Assembly (NCBI GenBank): GCA_030737835.1
Contig: JAUJYN010000012.1
Span: 10,296,118-10,360,117, forward strand
Source: Acorus gramineus
Taxonomy: Eukaryota; Streptophyta; Magnoliopsida; Acorales; Acoraceae
Direction: 5' to 3'
DNA: 64,000 bases
Within the stretch, counting starts at the first letter, position 1. Each line of letters starts with the position of its first letter. The position numbers and the translations under genes were made by a program. The notes below the pieces were generated by a model, which had not been told where the DNA came from, searched no databases, and saw nothing but the letters and a program-made list of their open reading frames with translations. This document shows, in pieces, positions 25,500 through 37,500 of this stretch.

Positions 25500-27900
25500 A
25501 TAATTTTTAATATATTAAATTATTCTAATTTTTTTTTTTTTTTTTTTTGGGAGGGTAAAAGTAAAGTTGTATTTCTGTTTTAAAAAGCAAAATAATTACA
25601 AAGAACAAAGATATTTACCAGATGGGATGATCCCCCTACCAGTGAAATTCACCACTAGTTTAGCGGGAGGGAAAGGTAATCTAGGATACCCTGCATCCCC
25701 AACAAACCAATAGTTGAAATCAGGGAAGGAGGATGAATCCAATTACATAAAAAAAACCATGACAGATAGAGCTATTTGGTGCGCCTGAACAAAGTGCCCT
25801 TGACATTCAAACGAATGGCATCATCTAACTCTTCCCAGGTATCTGCCAAAGAAATATACTGCTCCCCGGGTCCTCCAAAAGATCAGCAGACTAATTGCCT
25901 TCTCGATAAATGTGGGTAGCCTTCCAAGCAGATAAGGAGTTAAGGTAGTATAGCGAATGTGATTCAGCGATCGAATTGCAGTCCAAGACGGATCTCCCTT
26001 CCCATTTACCCAAGTAATGACAGTTTTGGAGTCCCCTTCAGTCCACAATTTAGACGCTTCTTATTGCTGTGCGAGTTAAAGACCTGCAAGGATGTCTTGC
26101 AACTCGAGAACGTTGATGGAGGCTTTGAGTGATTGAGCAGCCAAACCACTAATGAAAGCACCCCTGTGGTCATGTAAAAGAGCCCCATAACGGGTAGCGG
26201 ACGCGTTCTAAGAGCGATGAATCCAAAAGGGTTCATTTGAGATTTTCAAATATTTACAGAAAAATCGGCTAGTAGAAATATGACGCCCCGAACTCGGAAT
26301 CGCCTGAAATTTTTACTGGAGGTAGATATCGAGGAGATCTACAAAAGTTGCCGCTACGCCACAACACGCGCTTATTTTTTCATTTTTTCCATTTTTCGGC
26401 CCTCAAAATGGCCTTTTTGCTATTTTTAGTAACATTTTAGATTCTGCATATCTCCTTCATAATAATCCGGATTTGACTGAAATCAAATCCGAAGATCTTC
26501 TAAGATCCTCTAGAGTTAGTTATAACAAATTTTCGTTTTTGCTATTTTTAGTAACTTTTTAGTATAAAAGGGATATTTGTAATTTAGGATTAGCAGTTTT
26601 TTAATAATATATTTCTGAGTTTTATTATTCTCTTTGAGAATTGTGGTTTGTTGAAGGATCTCAACGCTTGTTGGATCTTTGCTTTAGTTTTTCACTGCGT
26701 TACTGTCCGTTGAGAGCGCCCCATCCAACCTGTATTAATCTTTTCTTTAATGAAAGTGATTGGTGGCGTGCTTTTACCTTTTTTCCACTAATATATACAA
26801 ATGAAAAATAAAACTTTAAAAGATTAACATAGAGGTTTGCATAAATAAATTCATGTATGGATACAACTTTGAAATTTTACCAAGCAAAAAAAAAAAAAAA
26901 AAAACAGAAACTTTAGAATCATTTATACAAAATTGTACATCAAATCAATTTGTAGACAAAATCAGGGGTGAATCCAGGACACTTTTTCATTGTGGGATGA
27001 ACGAATCTTTTTATAAATTTCTTTATTCTTGATAAAAAAAAAATTAAATATATTTTTTATTTTGATAGTCAAATGATACATTCTAAATAAAATAAGTTCA
27101 TCAAAAGATTAAACAAAACAAAACAAAAGCTGATAATCAAATATTATATATGTTCAAAATAAAAATAATTGTTAAGAAGAATTTTTATATAAATAAAAAA
27201 AATCCTAATCAAAGTCGAGTTAAGAATCCACAATTAAAAATCCGTATAAAAGTATAACCTACAAAAAAAGATATTAAAAAAAAAATGTTGTTACACAATT
27301 TTTTTCTAACCCCAATTACAGTCTCATATGCATCAATAAAAAATCATTGAAGCATATACTTACATTAATGATTTTTTCTAGCCCCAATTCTAGTATCATG
27401 TGCGTCGATAAAAAAATCACTGAAACATATACTTACATTAATGAGGTATATACTTCAATAAAAAAATTTCACATTTTCTATAAATACATTCATACAATTA
27501 ATTAAAGTATATACCTTTTTTTAAAAAAACATATACCTTATTAGATGAGGTATACTATTTTTAAAAAATTTAAAACCTCTATAAATTGGAATTAGGGCTA
27601 GAAGCAGAATTGTACGTGATATTATCCAAAAAAAAAAAATCATCCAAAGAAAAAATATCAAATAAAAAAATGACGTAGAAAGGACACATGTCCCTTTTTT
27701 TTTTTTTTAAATACATAAAAACTACACCAAATCATCAAATTATCCATAGATCATTTGACAAAAAGACTATTGTGTTCCGTTGGCAAAATTTTGTTGCCAT
27801 CATATCGCTTTATCTATTGATGATGATGATGAGATTTTGGCAGTGGATGTGGTTTCCAGGAGTCGATCACGTGATCTCCTCTCGCTAAGGAGAGGGGTGG
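25500..27900. mobile_element. insertion complex in the GLP1 upstream block, with LINE 3' end
   Basis: The GLP1 upstream block is interrupted near 25500 and resumes near 27925 (ATGATGATCGTTTGATGATGC), judging from the paralogous block of GLP2 at about 33138. The inserted 2.4 kb starts with a 24-base T run (about 25527-25550), the poly-A end of a minus-strand LINE (separate entry). It continues with a non-coding tract (26280-26790) and AT-rich sequence containing a 69-bp direct duplication (CCCCAATT...CATTAATGA, 27311-27445). It may be more than one insertion. Confidence 0.5.
25821..26236 (-). pseudogene. LINE RNase H domain fragment
   Basis: Read on the minus strand, one frame gives RYGALLHDHRGAFISGLAAQ, then LKASINVLELQDILAGL, stop, LAQQ, stop, EASKLWTEGDSKTVITWVNG. 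This is the RNase H-like (RVT_3) domain common at the C-terminus of plant LINE polyproteins: the Glu of LEL.., the Asp of EGDS and the VITWVN strand are visible. Two in-frame stops make it non-functional. Confidence 0.7.
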
Positions 27901-28305
27901 CTCCTACCACAACGCTAAAACATGCGGGGATATGATGATCGTTTGATGATGCTTTCAATAGAGGAAAAATGTTACATTTAATTTATTTTATAATTTAAAA
28001 TACAGACGGTACATATTTTTATTTTAAATCGCATATTTTATTTAATAATAAAATATATAATTTTATATAAAGTGAAGTATATATTATAATGAATTGAAGA
28101 TATCATTTATATATAAAAACATGAAACTTTTTAATGAGATATATAGTTCAATAAAGTGAGTAGACGGATCAACGAGGTATATAGGATTGCATTTGAGATT
28201 AAAGAAAAGAATGAGTATAATAGAACTCTTAATGAGTTTGCAATCATATTCAATCCATGACCCGGTAAAAGACTTGGTTTATGGGCAAAAGAACATTTCT
28301 ACATT

Positions 28306-28766
28306 GGCCCCGTTTGAGTAGAGATATATGTAATTCTGGGGTTTATACCTATTTCAGGAATAAATAACTTTATCAATATTATGGAATAAGTGATTTTCTG
28401 TTTCATTGTGTTTTTTGTTATTCTTATTGGGAAACGTAATAATAAATGTTGAGTTATTTGGTTTATGATTAATAAAATGTGAATAAGGTGTAAAAAATTG
28501 ATTTGAAATGTGGGCCCCATTGATGTGTAAGAGGTGATGATGGATGATTTGATGGAATGACATGTGATTTGACAAATGGGTTCCCTTATATGAGTGAAAG
28601 AATAACACAATTCCAGAGGATGCCTAGAATATAAATACCAACTTATTCTCACCTAATTCTACATAGTTATATTTATTTATTCTCTCTACTCAAACACAAT
28701 TTTTTTTTTTTATTCTCCTCTAAATTCTTACGTATTCCTCCCCTGTTTCTCTATCCAAATGCCCTC
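28306..28766. mobile_element. Tourist-like MITE, second copy
   Basis: Related inside to the MITE at 5277-5719 (shared GGAATAAGTGATTTT, GGGAAACGTAATAATAAA, GTGATTTGA). The left terminus GGCCCCGTTTGAGTAGAGA pairs with the right terminus, whose complement is GAGGGCATTTGGATAGAGA. It lies inside the GLP1 upstream block; the GLP2 paralogue runs through the site (GGGCATTTCTACG then ATATTTATTTACACAC), which acts as an empty site. A clear TTA duplication is not visible. Confidence 0.6.
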
Positions 28767-28799
28767 TTATATATTTAATAATTATTTACACACGCAATT

Positions 28800-29100
28800 T
28801 ACATATTCTTTTTTCAAACCTGCATTTGATAATGACATATCGTGTGCCTTTTGACATTCATTTTAATATGCCTCAGAATTTTTTATACAATTTAATCATA
28901 ATGTTGTTTGCGTGAGCTGAATCACTTGGTCAATTATTATTTTTTAGTTCATTTTCACTATGGTCCTCAAGGACTTTTAACTTTTTGACGTATAGGCTGA
29001 CGTTATTGCAATTTTTTAAAATCAAAATAAGCTGATGTTCTTCATGAAACCTGATATGCATATGGGGTTGAAAATTGGGATTGACTGAGGTGAAGATGAC
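28800..29100 (-). repeat. GLP1 distal upstream block (shared duplication unit)
   Basis: Contains AGCTGAATCACTTGGTCAAT, GGTCCTCAAGGACTTTTAAC, TTTGACGTATAGGCTGACGT, TTCATGAAACCTGATATGC and GATTGACTGAGGTGAAGATG. The same series, in the orientation matching the gene, is found at the other GLP copies: about 33672-33780 plus 34010-34100, 39901-40607, 43650-44000 and 59590-59740 plus 60278-60350. This marks the far end of the duplicated unit. Confidence 0.7.
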
Positions 29101-29339
29101 ACCACGGGACTCGATGATGCTAAGAAACGTTCTAAGAAAAAAATTAGTCTCTCTTTTTTTTAACTTTAATTTTAGTTCAAATATATATTTTGTTTAATAA
29201 GATATATGCTTTAATAAAAATACAATACATATTTCAATGAATTAAATGCATCTATTTACAGAAGTATAAAATCTTTTCAACAAAGAATGAATATATAAGA
29301 CTGAATTAAAGTTGAGAAAAAAAAACTGTATAACATAAC

Positions 29340-29885
29340 TCTTTCAAAAAATATTACTCTAAATATTTCTACTTCTAGCTCCATTTTTTAACCTCGGTAT
29401 GTATACCTTCAATTGGATGGCATATGAATTATATACCCTTCAATTAAATGTAATTGGCTAAAAAAAAATAGGCACCGAGACAGGTTCTTAACCTAAATTT
29501 TCAGCTGTGACACAGTTGGACCAAACTGAAGGGCTTTTTAATTGAAGATGCAGGATCATGGCCGCATTAGAGCCAACTGGGACCAGAGCTAGTTCATAAA
29601 AAGACTTTGGATTGGAACCATGAGGAGGATCATCTCCTTCAACTCCATAAAATGTAATCTCAGTTTGACCCTCAGCCAACCAAAGATAAAATGTAGACCT
29701 AATGATTGTGGCTATACTCATCATGTTCTCTTTTACATCCCACCCGCAGCATCCTTTTTCAGCTTAACAAGTTAGAAAGAACAAAAGAGACGTATTCTCC
29801 TGCTCAAACACAAATTGATTCAATAAATAAACATTTTTATTAAGATTATCTCCTTCATCCATCAAATGTAATGTCATTTCCTTAT
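29340..29885 (-). repeat. dispersed repeat, inverted copy
   Basis: Reverse-orientation partner of 19736-20275, with the same landmarks in reversed order. It sits between the distal end of the GLP1 unit and the 3' flank of GLP2. Confidence 0.65.
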
Positions 29886-31860
29886 AGATCATCACACTTT
29901 AGTATATATGTTGAAGTCTTCTTTCCCTTCTCTTATCTCAAAAATAAAAAAAATTATCTGTCGAAGTCTTCTATTATCAAGTTAATATTATTAGTCTGGA
30001 TCTTGGAATGTAATTAATCAACAGAAAATTAAACAAATAAAAAAAGAGAGAGAATTGTGTAGTTTCAAACCTTGTCTACATGATCGGAGCACACCAGAGA
30101 TCAATCCACAGAGCTAAAAGCATGCTAATTGCCTTAACATAAGACATGTTAAACCTCTGCAAAACATGATCAACGTATTGTCTTTTTTTTATATAACGGA
30201 GGGACCTTGTAACTGGCTTTACAGTCGAGCTAGATAGGTTACTTTCGCCTGTGTCCCCTCAAACTCACATAAATATTCAGGGGTTAAGTCAACACCAATA
30301 CTCGATACCAAGAACACGATCAATGTATTCAACATGAGACAACTGCTAGAATTTTGTGACCAAAAAAGCATGTGTGCATTAAACCATCATCCATGCATGA
30401 TATTAGGTGATATTGAAATGGTTGCAATAACCTCTTGCAACATTTCATTATTCCAAATCAATTTCATTAGTATGTAACGGTTACAATTAATTGTGATGAT
30501 CCATTGGAATTTAAACCATGAAATACGTTTTCATGTGTGCTGTTGTGCCTATAAATATTCATGGCTAGCTCTCTTGGCTTAGAGGAGTATAACCAGAGAC
30601 ATAATCCCATATGTGTGTATGTTTAATATAGTGGTGTTTTAGTCTACATAACCGATCCCACTATATTATAGACTTTATGAAAAACCTCATCTTTTCTCTA
30701 ATTTCTAGTTCCTCAACACCTTGTTGTTTGATTCAATTCCTTAATCTGGGAATCTGGAAGGATCGTAGTATGTTCACCGAGGTTCTTCCGTAGTTTGCAC
30801 CCCATAAGAATAAAACCAGTTGTGGTCGTATCTCTCAGTAGTAAGAGCCATTTAACCCTATGCATGAGGGGGCCTTAGTCACCGAGGACAGAGTGTCTTC
30901 ACTCGCTTCCACATTTTGGATACATTTTTCTAATCCCTATCTCATTTATATCTTGTTTTTACTATATATTTTAGAGTATGCATAACTTAATATATATTTG
31001 ATGTTTATATTCTTGATGTGATAATTATAAGAATTTGTGTTTAGCGTAATATTTATTTGTCATGCACAAAAATTTCAACAACAACTGCAAAATACATCTT
31101 TGCTTGTCCCTCGTAAACCAACCCCCCGAGCGACAAAGCTCGACCCCCATCCAATTCTGCGTAGTGCCAATAATACTTTACGTACATCATCATGCTCCAT
31201 AATTTATAAAAAAATACATATTGCCCGGTGGGTTTATTGGGTAACCATTCATATGAGATAGTAATTGGAACTAATTCTATCCGTATTGCAGAACCATAAA
31301 AATCCAACCGAAGTGTGTTTAATTTTTACAAAATATGTTAATTTTCAGTGTTCAAGAAAAGCTTATTGCCTCTCTCTATGCATTGTGGGCCCGTTATAAT
31401 TTATCAGTAATGTATTCTAAAGTGACCACATGATCTGCTGTTTTATATAAAATTCATACCTCCAAATTTTAAAATCCACACTCCCGTTATAATTTATCAT
31501 TGAGTTCAGGTGCTTATAATTTAACATTAATGTATTCTAAAGTGGCTACATGATCTATTTTATATAGAATCCACAATTCCAAATTTTAAAATCCACTCTC
31601 CCGTTATCATTGAGTTCAGGTGGGCAACAGACATTTTGGTCATCAGCTAATAATTGAGGCTTGAGGCGGATCAGATAGATACCATACCTACCCAACCACG
31701 GTTTTGCTGCTTCCCCAGGCAACCCTTCTTTTTTCTTTTTTCTTTTTTACTTTCTATGTTTCCTTTCATCCATTTTTCACCCTTCTTTCCCCTGTAACCC
31801 CTCCCTCTCAGACATCGTCTGTTTTGAGTTAAATTGAAATGGATAGTCCATATTTTTATT
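29885..31860. other. intergenic region, GLP1 block to GLP2 3' flank
   Basis: No gene is recognisable. From about 31040 the sequence is related in reverse to GLP 3' flanks at 45370-45730 and 62930-63310. A direct duplication with period about 120 bp (TTATAATTTA..ATTAATGTATTCTAAAGTG, starting at about 31393 and 31514) lies within it. Confidence 0.55.
30180..30330 (-). repeat. possible SINE-like repeat
   Basis: A T-rich run followed by GGAGGGACCTTGTAACTGGC, then GAGCTAGATAGGTTAC. A related series (GGAGGGTCCTCCTGTGACT, then AAGCTAAGAAGGTTAC) lies at about 46580-46640. The same-strand relation and the poly-T on the left suggest a retroposed family in minus orientation. Class uncertain. Confidence 0.4.
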
Positions 31861-31977
31861 AAAAAAAATATCATAAGACAAATTTAACCTATAAAGCTCT
31901 CAATCTCTTTTAAATAAATAAATATTCTATAGCACAATGAATAAGGTTTCAAATGCTTTTATTTTAGAAGTATACAA

Positions 31978-32670
31978 TCAGTAAACATGTCCTACTGACG
32001 CAGCAAACTTGGATTTGATGAGCTTGACAACACTCTCATCTACTTGAAGAGTCTTGGTCAAGACCTCGTTTGGCACAGCCGGATTTGCTGCAAAGAGCGC
32101 CAGGGGAGCAACAACGGCACCGGGGAGCTGGCTATTGAAGGTGGTGATCACGAGCCCCTTCTCCTTCCCCACGTTCATCTGGAAGTGGATCATCCCTTTC
32201 GGGATGACGAACATTTGCCCTTCTTTCAACACGCTCGAGAAGTACACGTTCCCGCTCGAAATGAACCCGACCAGAACCTCTCCCTTTACGACAATGTCGA
32301 GCTCCGTCGCACGGGGGTGGTGGTGTGGGGGATTGAGTCCACCCGGCGCGAGGTCCACGCGGTTCATCGAGACACCTAAAGTGTTCAGTCCCGGGAAGGC
32401 GAGGACGTCACCTGGTGTCACTTTGGAGCCAAACTGGTTCGAAGTGGTGTTGCCCTCTACGGCTAGGCCGTTAAAGATGAAGTCGGATGCTGTGACATTA
32501 GATGCCGGCTTGCACGGGAATCCGTTTATTGGGGTAGATGTTTTCGCGAGGTCCGCGATGCAGAAGTCTTGGAGCGGGTCGGGGTCGGCACAGAGAGCAA
32601 GAGGTGCTTGCAGTGCCACGGAGAGTATCATGAAGAGGATGAGAAGCTTAGTTTGGTGTAGGAATGTCAT
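31978..32670 (-). CDS. GLP: germin-like protein 2
   Basis: Single exon, 230 residues, secreted cupin like its neighbours. Signal peptide MTFLHQTKLLILFMILSV differs at its first residues from the MKLQIQT start of the other copies. Both Cys, box 1 ([11 protein letters not shown]) and box 2 His ([10 protein letters not shown]) are intact. Differences: an extra residue in NTTSNQFGS, and the following NVT sequon has become KVT. The C-terminus runs past the usual AASS/AAF end to AASVGHVY because small indels removed the ancestral TAA. AATAAA lies near 31960. TATA (32746-32757) and AACGCGTT (32779-32786) are kept. Confidence 0.93.
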   Translation of the reverse strand: MTFLHQTKLLILFMILSVALQAPLALCADPDPLQDFCIADLAKTSTPINGFPCKPASNVTASDFIFNGLAVEGNTTSNQFGSKVTPGDVLAFPGLNTLGVSMNRVDLAPGGLNPPHHHPRATELDIVVKGEVLVGFISSGNVYFSSVLKEGQMFVIPKGMIHFQMNVGKEKGLVITTFNSQLPGAVVAPLALFAANPAVPNEVLTKTLQVDESVVKLIKSKFAASVGHVY

Positions 32671-32745
32671 TTTGTTTCAAGTGGTTTGGACGTTTGGTGC
32701 AAGATTTTATGTTGTGTTGTTTCTGAAATTTACATGCAGTTGATA

Positions 32746-32786
32746 CATTATATATAGCCAGGTGATTTGGAAAGGTTCAACGCGTT
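32746..32786 (-). promoter_or_regulatory. GLP2 core promoter
   Basis: Minus-strand AACGCGTT (32779-32786), CTTTCCAAATCACCT, and TATA box CTATATATAATG (32746-32757), about 75 bp before the ATG. Same order as at the other copies. Confidence 0.65.
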
Positions 32787-32887
32787 TAGTATTTATTTAT
32801 GTCTCCATGTGTTTTGGAATTGGTCTTGTAGTAGTTATGTCATATGATAGTCAAATTTCATGCTTTGATAAGGTTGCCTTCACATAT

Positions 32888-33105
32888 AATTTTTTTTTTT
32901 TTTTTGAAATTGATAGACCATAACACCTTATTATATTAACTAAATAGCTTTGGGTCGAATGAGATACAAAAAGTGAAAATCAAAATATAATAAAGATATA
33001 AAGTGAAAACTAGAAGAGCGCGCATGTGTCTCTAGAGAAAAAAGGGGTAGAAAAGGGTTCTACTCCGCCATATCCCGAGACCCACCACCCCCATCAAGAA
33101 AAGCC
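32888..33105 (-). mobile_element. short retroposed insertion in the GLP2 upstream block
   Basis: A run of 19 T (about 32890-32908) opens a segment not found in the paralogous GLP1 block. It continues through TAGACCATAACACCTTATTA and AGAGCGCGCATGTG to CCATCAAGAAAAGCC. The T run suggests the 3' end of a LINE or SINE inserted in minus orientation. No protein motif is visible, and the right border is approximate. Confidence 0.45.
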
Positions 33106-33776
33106 TTGACATATATTTCATGGTTTGATTTGTGGAAGCTATATAGGATCGTTTGATGATGCCTTAATAGGGGAAAATGTTACCCATAGTTCATTTTACA
33201 GTCCAAACACCAGACGCATATGATTTTAGTTTTTTAAAAACCATACATAACCCATCTCATGAGATATGTATTTTTTTTTTTTTATAAAAGGTGAATTATA
33301 CATTCTAATAAATTGAATGAAATCATTTATAGAAAATATAATTTTTTTTAACGAGATACATAGTTCGATATAGTGAGTAGAGGTTTTAACGAAGTATATA
33401 TATAAGACTGCATTTCATATTATAAAAAAGACTGGGTGTAACAGAGTTTTTAATAAGGTTGCAGTCATATTCAATCCACAGACTTGGTAGAGATTTATGG
33501 GCATTTCTACGTGTATAGATTTAGTAATCAAATATTTATTTACACACAAATTTTCACATTCATTTCTCAAATCGGCATTTAATAATGACATGGTGTGCTA
33601 ATATGCACCATAATTTATTATATAATTTAACTGGATTCTTCGTCATGATGTTGTTTCGAAATTTTTGTCCGCCTAAGCTGAATCACATAGTCAATTATTT
33701 TTTTATTTCATTTTTTACTGTATATGATTCCTGAGGACTTTAATTTTTTTTGTATGCCAAAGCTGAATCACTTTTA

Positions 33777-34001
33777 GGGTGCGTTTGGTTGCACGATTGT
33801 AAAACTGATTTTGTAAGGATCTGTGATTGTAAAATTGATTATGTAGAAAGCTCACTTTCTCAGCTTTCTGAAATCGCAATTTTTGGACAATATTTACCTG
33901 AAATCTGTATGCATGAAGCTGCTACAATAAAACTGTTTGATTGGACGATTGTAAACGCAGCTTCCTGCAATCGCAACACAATCACGCAACCAAACGCACC
34001 C
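33777..34001. mobile_element. Tourist-like MITE, 225 bp, TTA target duplication
   Basis: Perfect 16-bp terminal inverted repeats GGGTGCGTTTGGTTGC, flanked by TTA at 33774-33776 and 34002-34004. It splits the shared motif GCTGAATCACTT...AGTCAA that is uninterrupted in the GLP1 block (28918) and nearly so at 33675, so the empty site is known. PIF/Harbinger class by termini and TSD. Non-coding. Confidence 0.85.
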
Positions 34002-35474
34002 TTAGTCAAATATTTTTTGGGTCAAAATCTAGTTTATTCTCCAACACATATAATCTTATACTTAACGTATAAGCTGACGTTGTTTTGCAAGGCTTCTAGT
34101 AGGGTCAAATCACCAACATAGTTTTTGTTCAAACGACATTTATGATCTCTCCCATGTTCACCACTCTTTCCAAGCGTCCAATGGTATTTACGATTTCCAA
34201 GTCTTCTGGGAATTTATTTAGATTTTTAATTACAATTCAATTGATCATTACTAAAAGATTTGATTATGAAACTAAAATTTATATCTTCTTAAATGATGAT
34301 GCTTTTAAATATTTATTTTTTCCAAATATTTTTTCCTCTTTACTCTAAGTTTTCTTGTCTCCGCTCCCCCCTTTCTAATTTCTTCCGCCCCAGCTCTTGG
34401 GACTCTTAGGTCTTAAGCTATCCTAACCCACTACCCTCTCAACGGATGCGCCATATCGATTGTTGACCGCGCATAGGTGTCGCAATGGATTAGGAAGAGT
34501 ATTTCTTGTAAAACAATTTACGTTTTGTCATTCCTCGTTTTAACTTATTCAAGGAGTCCTTAATTGTATCTTCATTCTTCGTTGATGCATTCTTGGTATA
34601 GTAACGGAGGCTCTTGGCATTCATCCTTCCTCCGAATTGATGTCATCATCGAAGCCAACTGCGGTCCGAAACCCCTTTTCAGAAGCGATGGAACATACGT
34701 TTCCACGTAGATCAGACAAGCATCTCCTCCTTGTTGCGTGGGGGGTTGTCATTCCTATTAATTTTAATGTTTACAAAGAGATTAAATTTTTTTTGTTTTT
34801 TAAGCATGTGTGGCCCTAGGCAAGACCGCCTATGTGCCTAGTCCCAAGACTGACCGTAAAAACGTAAAGTTATGTTTTTCTGTTGATCCGATTAATCTGA
34901 CCTTCAGGTATATGTGAAATCTACAGGCTCCAATGAAGTTGTTGATTCGGACACTAGGTTTCCATGAGTCTCTTGATTTTTAAAAATACCAGAAATGATG
35001 AAAATTCTATGTGGTTGTTAATTCTCCTAAGATAACAAAATACAGTAGAGAAAATAAAATTATATTAACCAGATTTAAATTAATTATGTAATTACAAACC
35101 TATTTATAAAGCAAAGAACAAATCACAAATAAATCATGATTAGATGCTAATTGATATTTTAATTCAAATTCAAACTTAAATCCAAATCTAGATCCTAAAA
35201 CAAGGAAAGAAATTCTAAGAAACTTAAAAAATATTAAAATTGTAAATGGACTGTAATGATCATCCATTTGGCAATCCTCTATGTCGATCGGACAGTCCAT
35301 GATTGCGCTACATCACTGACCATGTTTACTTTATACCACCATAATATATATTATTCATTTTTATATCATATATAATAGATATATTCAAATAATAATGTTA
35401 TGATTCTAAAGATCATGTTCATTAAAGATATAAGATATATTGAAATAATTTCAATTCTCAAAGGATTACCTGAA

Positions 35475-36630
35475 GAGCCCGTCTATCACCACCAACCTAA
35501 ATGCTCTCCCCCCCAACCCAATAAAAATTTAAAACATCTTGTATTAGACACTCATCCCACCAATTTCAGTTGACACAAACCCAGTCATACTGGGGTGTCT
35601 AATATGACACAAAGTGTGTCACCCAAAATTTTTCAATTGCAATATTTTGACGCGACACACTTTGAGTCAAAGTAAGTTATACAGTTCGACATACTCTGAG
35701 TCAAACCATAGTGTCTACTATGACCCAAGGTGTGTCGTCCAACACTATTCAATTGACAATAATTTAATTTTTTTATCTATCATAAATATCATAAATACAT
35801 AACAAATAATATCATAAATAAACAAAATTCACGTACATAATCACATAAGTTAATTCACGTACATATTATGCACATACTATTGACATAACAGTCTTCCTTG
35901 TTCAACATTCACACATCCAAATTCAACCAACGAACACATCCATATTATATTTTGGCTTTTGAACAATGTATTAAGTAAAAAAATGTATTAACATGGATGT
36001 GTTAATTAATTGAATTTGGATGTATACATTTTCAACAGGGAAGACTGTTATGTTAATAGTAGGTTTTCATTTGTGAAAAAAATAATGTATTGGATTTGTG
36101 AATGTGCAGGTTGGATATGTGAATGTTGAATTAACTTATATGACCATGTATATGAATGTTGTTTATTTATGATATTTTATTTGTTGTGTATTTATGATAG
36201 ATAAAAAAAATTAACTTATTGTTAATTGGATAGTATTTGGCGACACACATTGGGTCATAGTGGACATTCTAGTTTGACTCGGAGTATGTCAAATCAAATA
36301 ACTTATAGCGACTCAAGTTGTGTCACATTACTTCTAAAATATTGTAATTGAAAAATTCTATGTGACACACTTTAAGTCATAGTAAACATCTTAGTTTGAC
36401 TCAAGTATGTCAAATCGAACAACTTATGGTGACTCAAGGTGTGTCGCGCAACTTTTAAAATATTGTAGTTGAAAAATTTTGGGTGACACACCTTGAGTCA
36501 CATTAGACGTCCCAGTATGACAAAGTTTGAGTCAAGTGAAGTTGATGTGATGAGTGTCTAAAATAAAATGTTTTAATTTTTGGTTGGGTTGGGGGGAAGA
36601 GTAATTGATTTGGTGGGATTAGACCGGCTC
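35475..36630. mobile_element. 1.16-kb foldback element, Mutator-like
   Basis: The two halves are inverted copies over almost the whole length. Outer arms pair through GAGCCSGTCTA, CCCCCCAACCC and TTTAGACACTCATC; inner arms through CATAAGTTAATTCA, ACATAACAGTCTTCC, ACATCCAAATTCAA and AACACATCCAT; the loop is near 35955-35990. TTACCTGAA (35466-35474) and TTACCCGAA (36631-36639) make a 9-bp target duplication with one mismatch, as in Mutator-like elements. The right arm has three units of a roughly 121-bp repeat with GTGACACACYTTGAGTCA; the left arm seems to have two. No transposase. Confidence 0.8.
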
Positions 36631-37198
36631 TTACCCGAACCCGATACTTGTGTAGAATGGATTTGGGACGGGTTCCAATTATAAACATGTCTCATCACAC
36701 TCCATAGTTTATCAATAAATACATCATGAATATCAGCATTGAACTGATACACTATATCCATTTTCAACTTCAATTCCGGCCTTATATACGTTGATAGAAA
36801 ATTAACGACGCATATACTCATATTAATAAGGTATATAAATGCATTCATGCAATTCATTGGAGTATATGTTTTATTTTTTATAAAAGCATGTAACTCATTA
36901 AATGAAATATAATATTTTTTAAAAATTTGAAACACATGTAGACTGAAATTGAGACTAAAAATGGGGCTGGATATAACATTATCCTTCAAAACTACGAGAC
37001 AGTTGATTCTATTGTAAAAAAAAAAAAAGGGGTTCAACAACAATAAATTTTTTCTTCTTTTTACAATTACCATCGTTGGCTGCTTAATCTATACTTCCTA
37101 TAAAAAGTATCAATCCATGAAAAACATTTGTTGGACATGTTTACCCTTATCAATTCATAAAAATTCATTCCTACCCCAAATTATATTTGATTAGACAT

Positions 37199-37500
37199 AT
37201 TTATCCTTTTAAATTCTTTGAAATCAAATACCTTATATAATGTGTTTAATGTGTTTAATGTATTTAATTTATACATTTATTTTAATTCTATACATTTATT
37301 CATATTTAACATTTAACATTCTTCACAATCAATTACACGTTTATATGTCTAAATTTACCCTTTCAAATTCTTTGAAATCAAATACCATATATAATGTGTT
37401 TAATGTATTTAATTTATACATTTATTTTAATTCTATACATTTATTTGTATTTACCCTTTAACATTCTTTACAATCAATTACATGATTATATATCTAAATT
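37199..37500. repeat. 154-bp tandem duplication
   Basis: AAATTCTTTGAAATCAAATACC, AATGTGTTTAATGTATTTAA and TTTTAATTCTATACATTTATT occur twice, 154 bp apart (AAATCAAATACC at 37221 and 37375). Non-coding and AT-rich. Confidence 0.7.
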
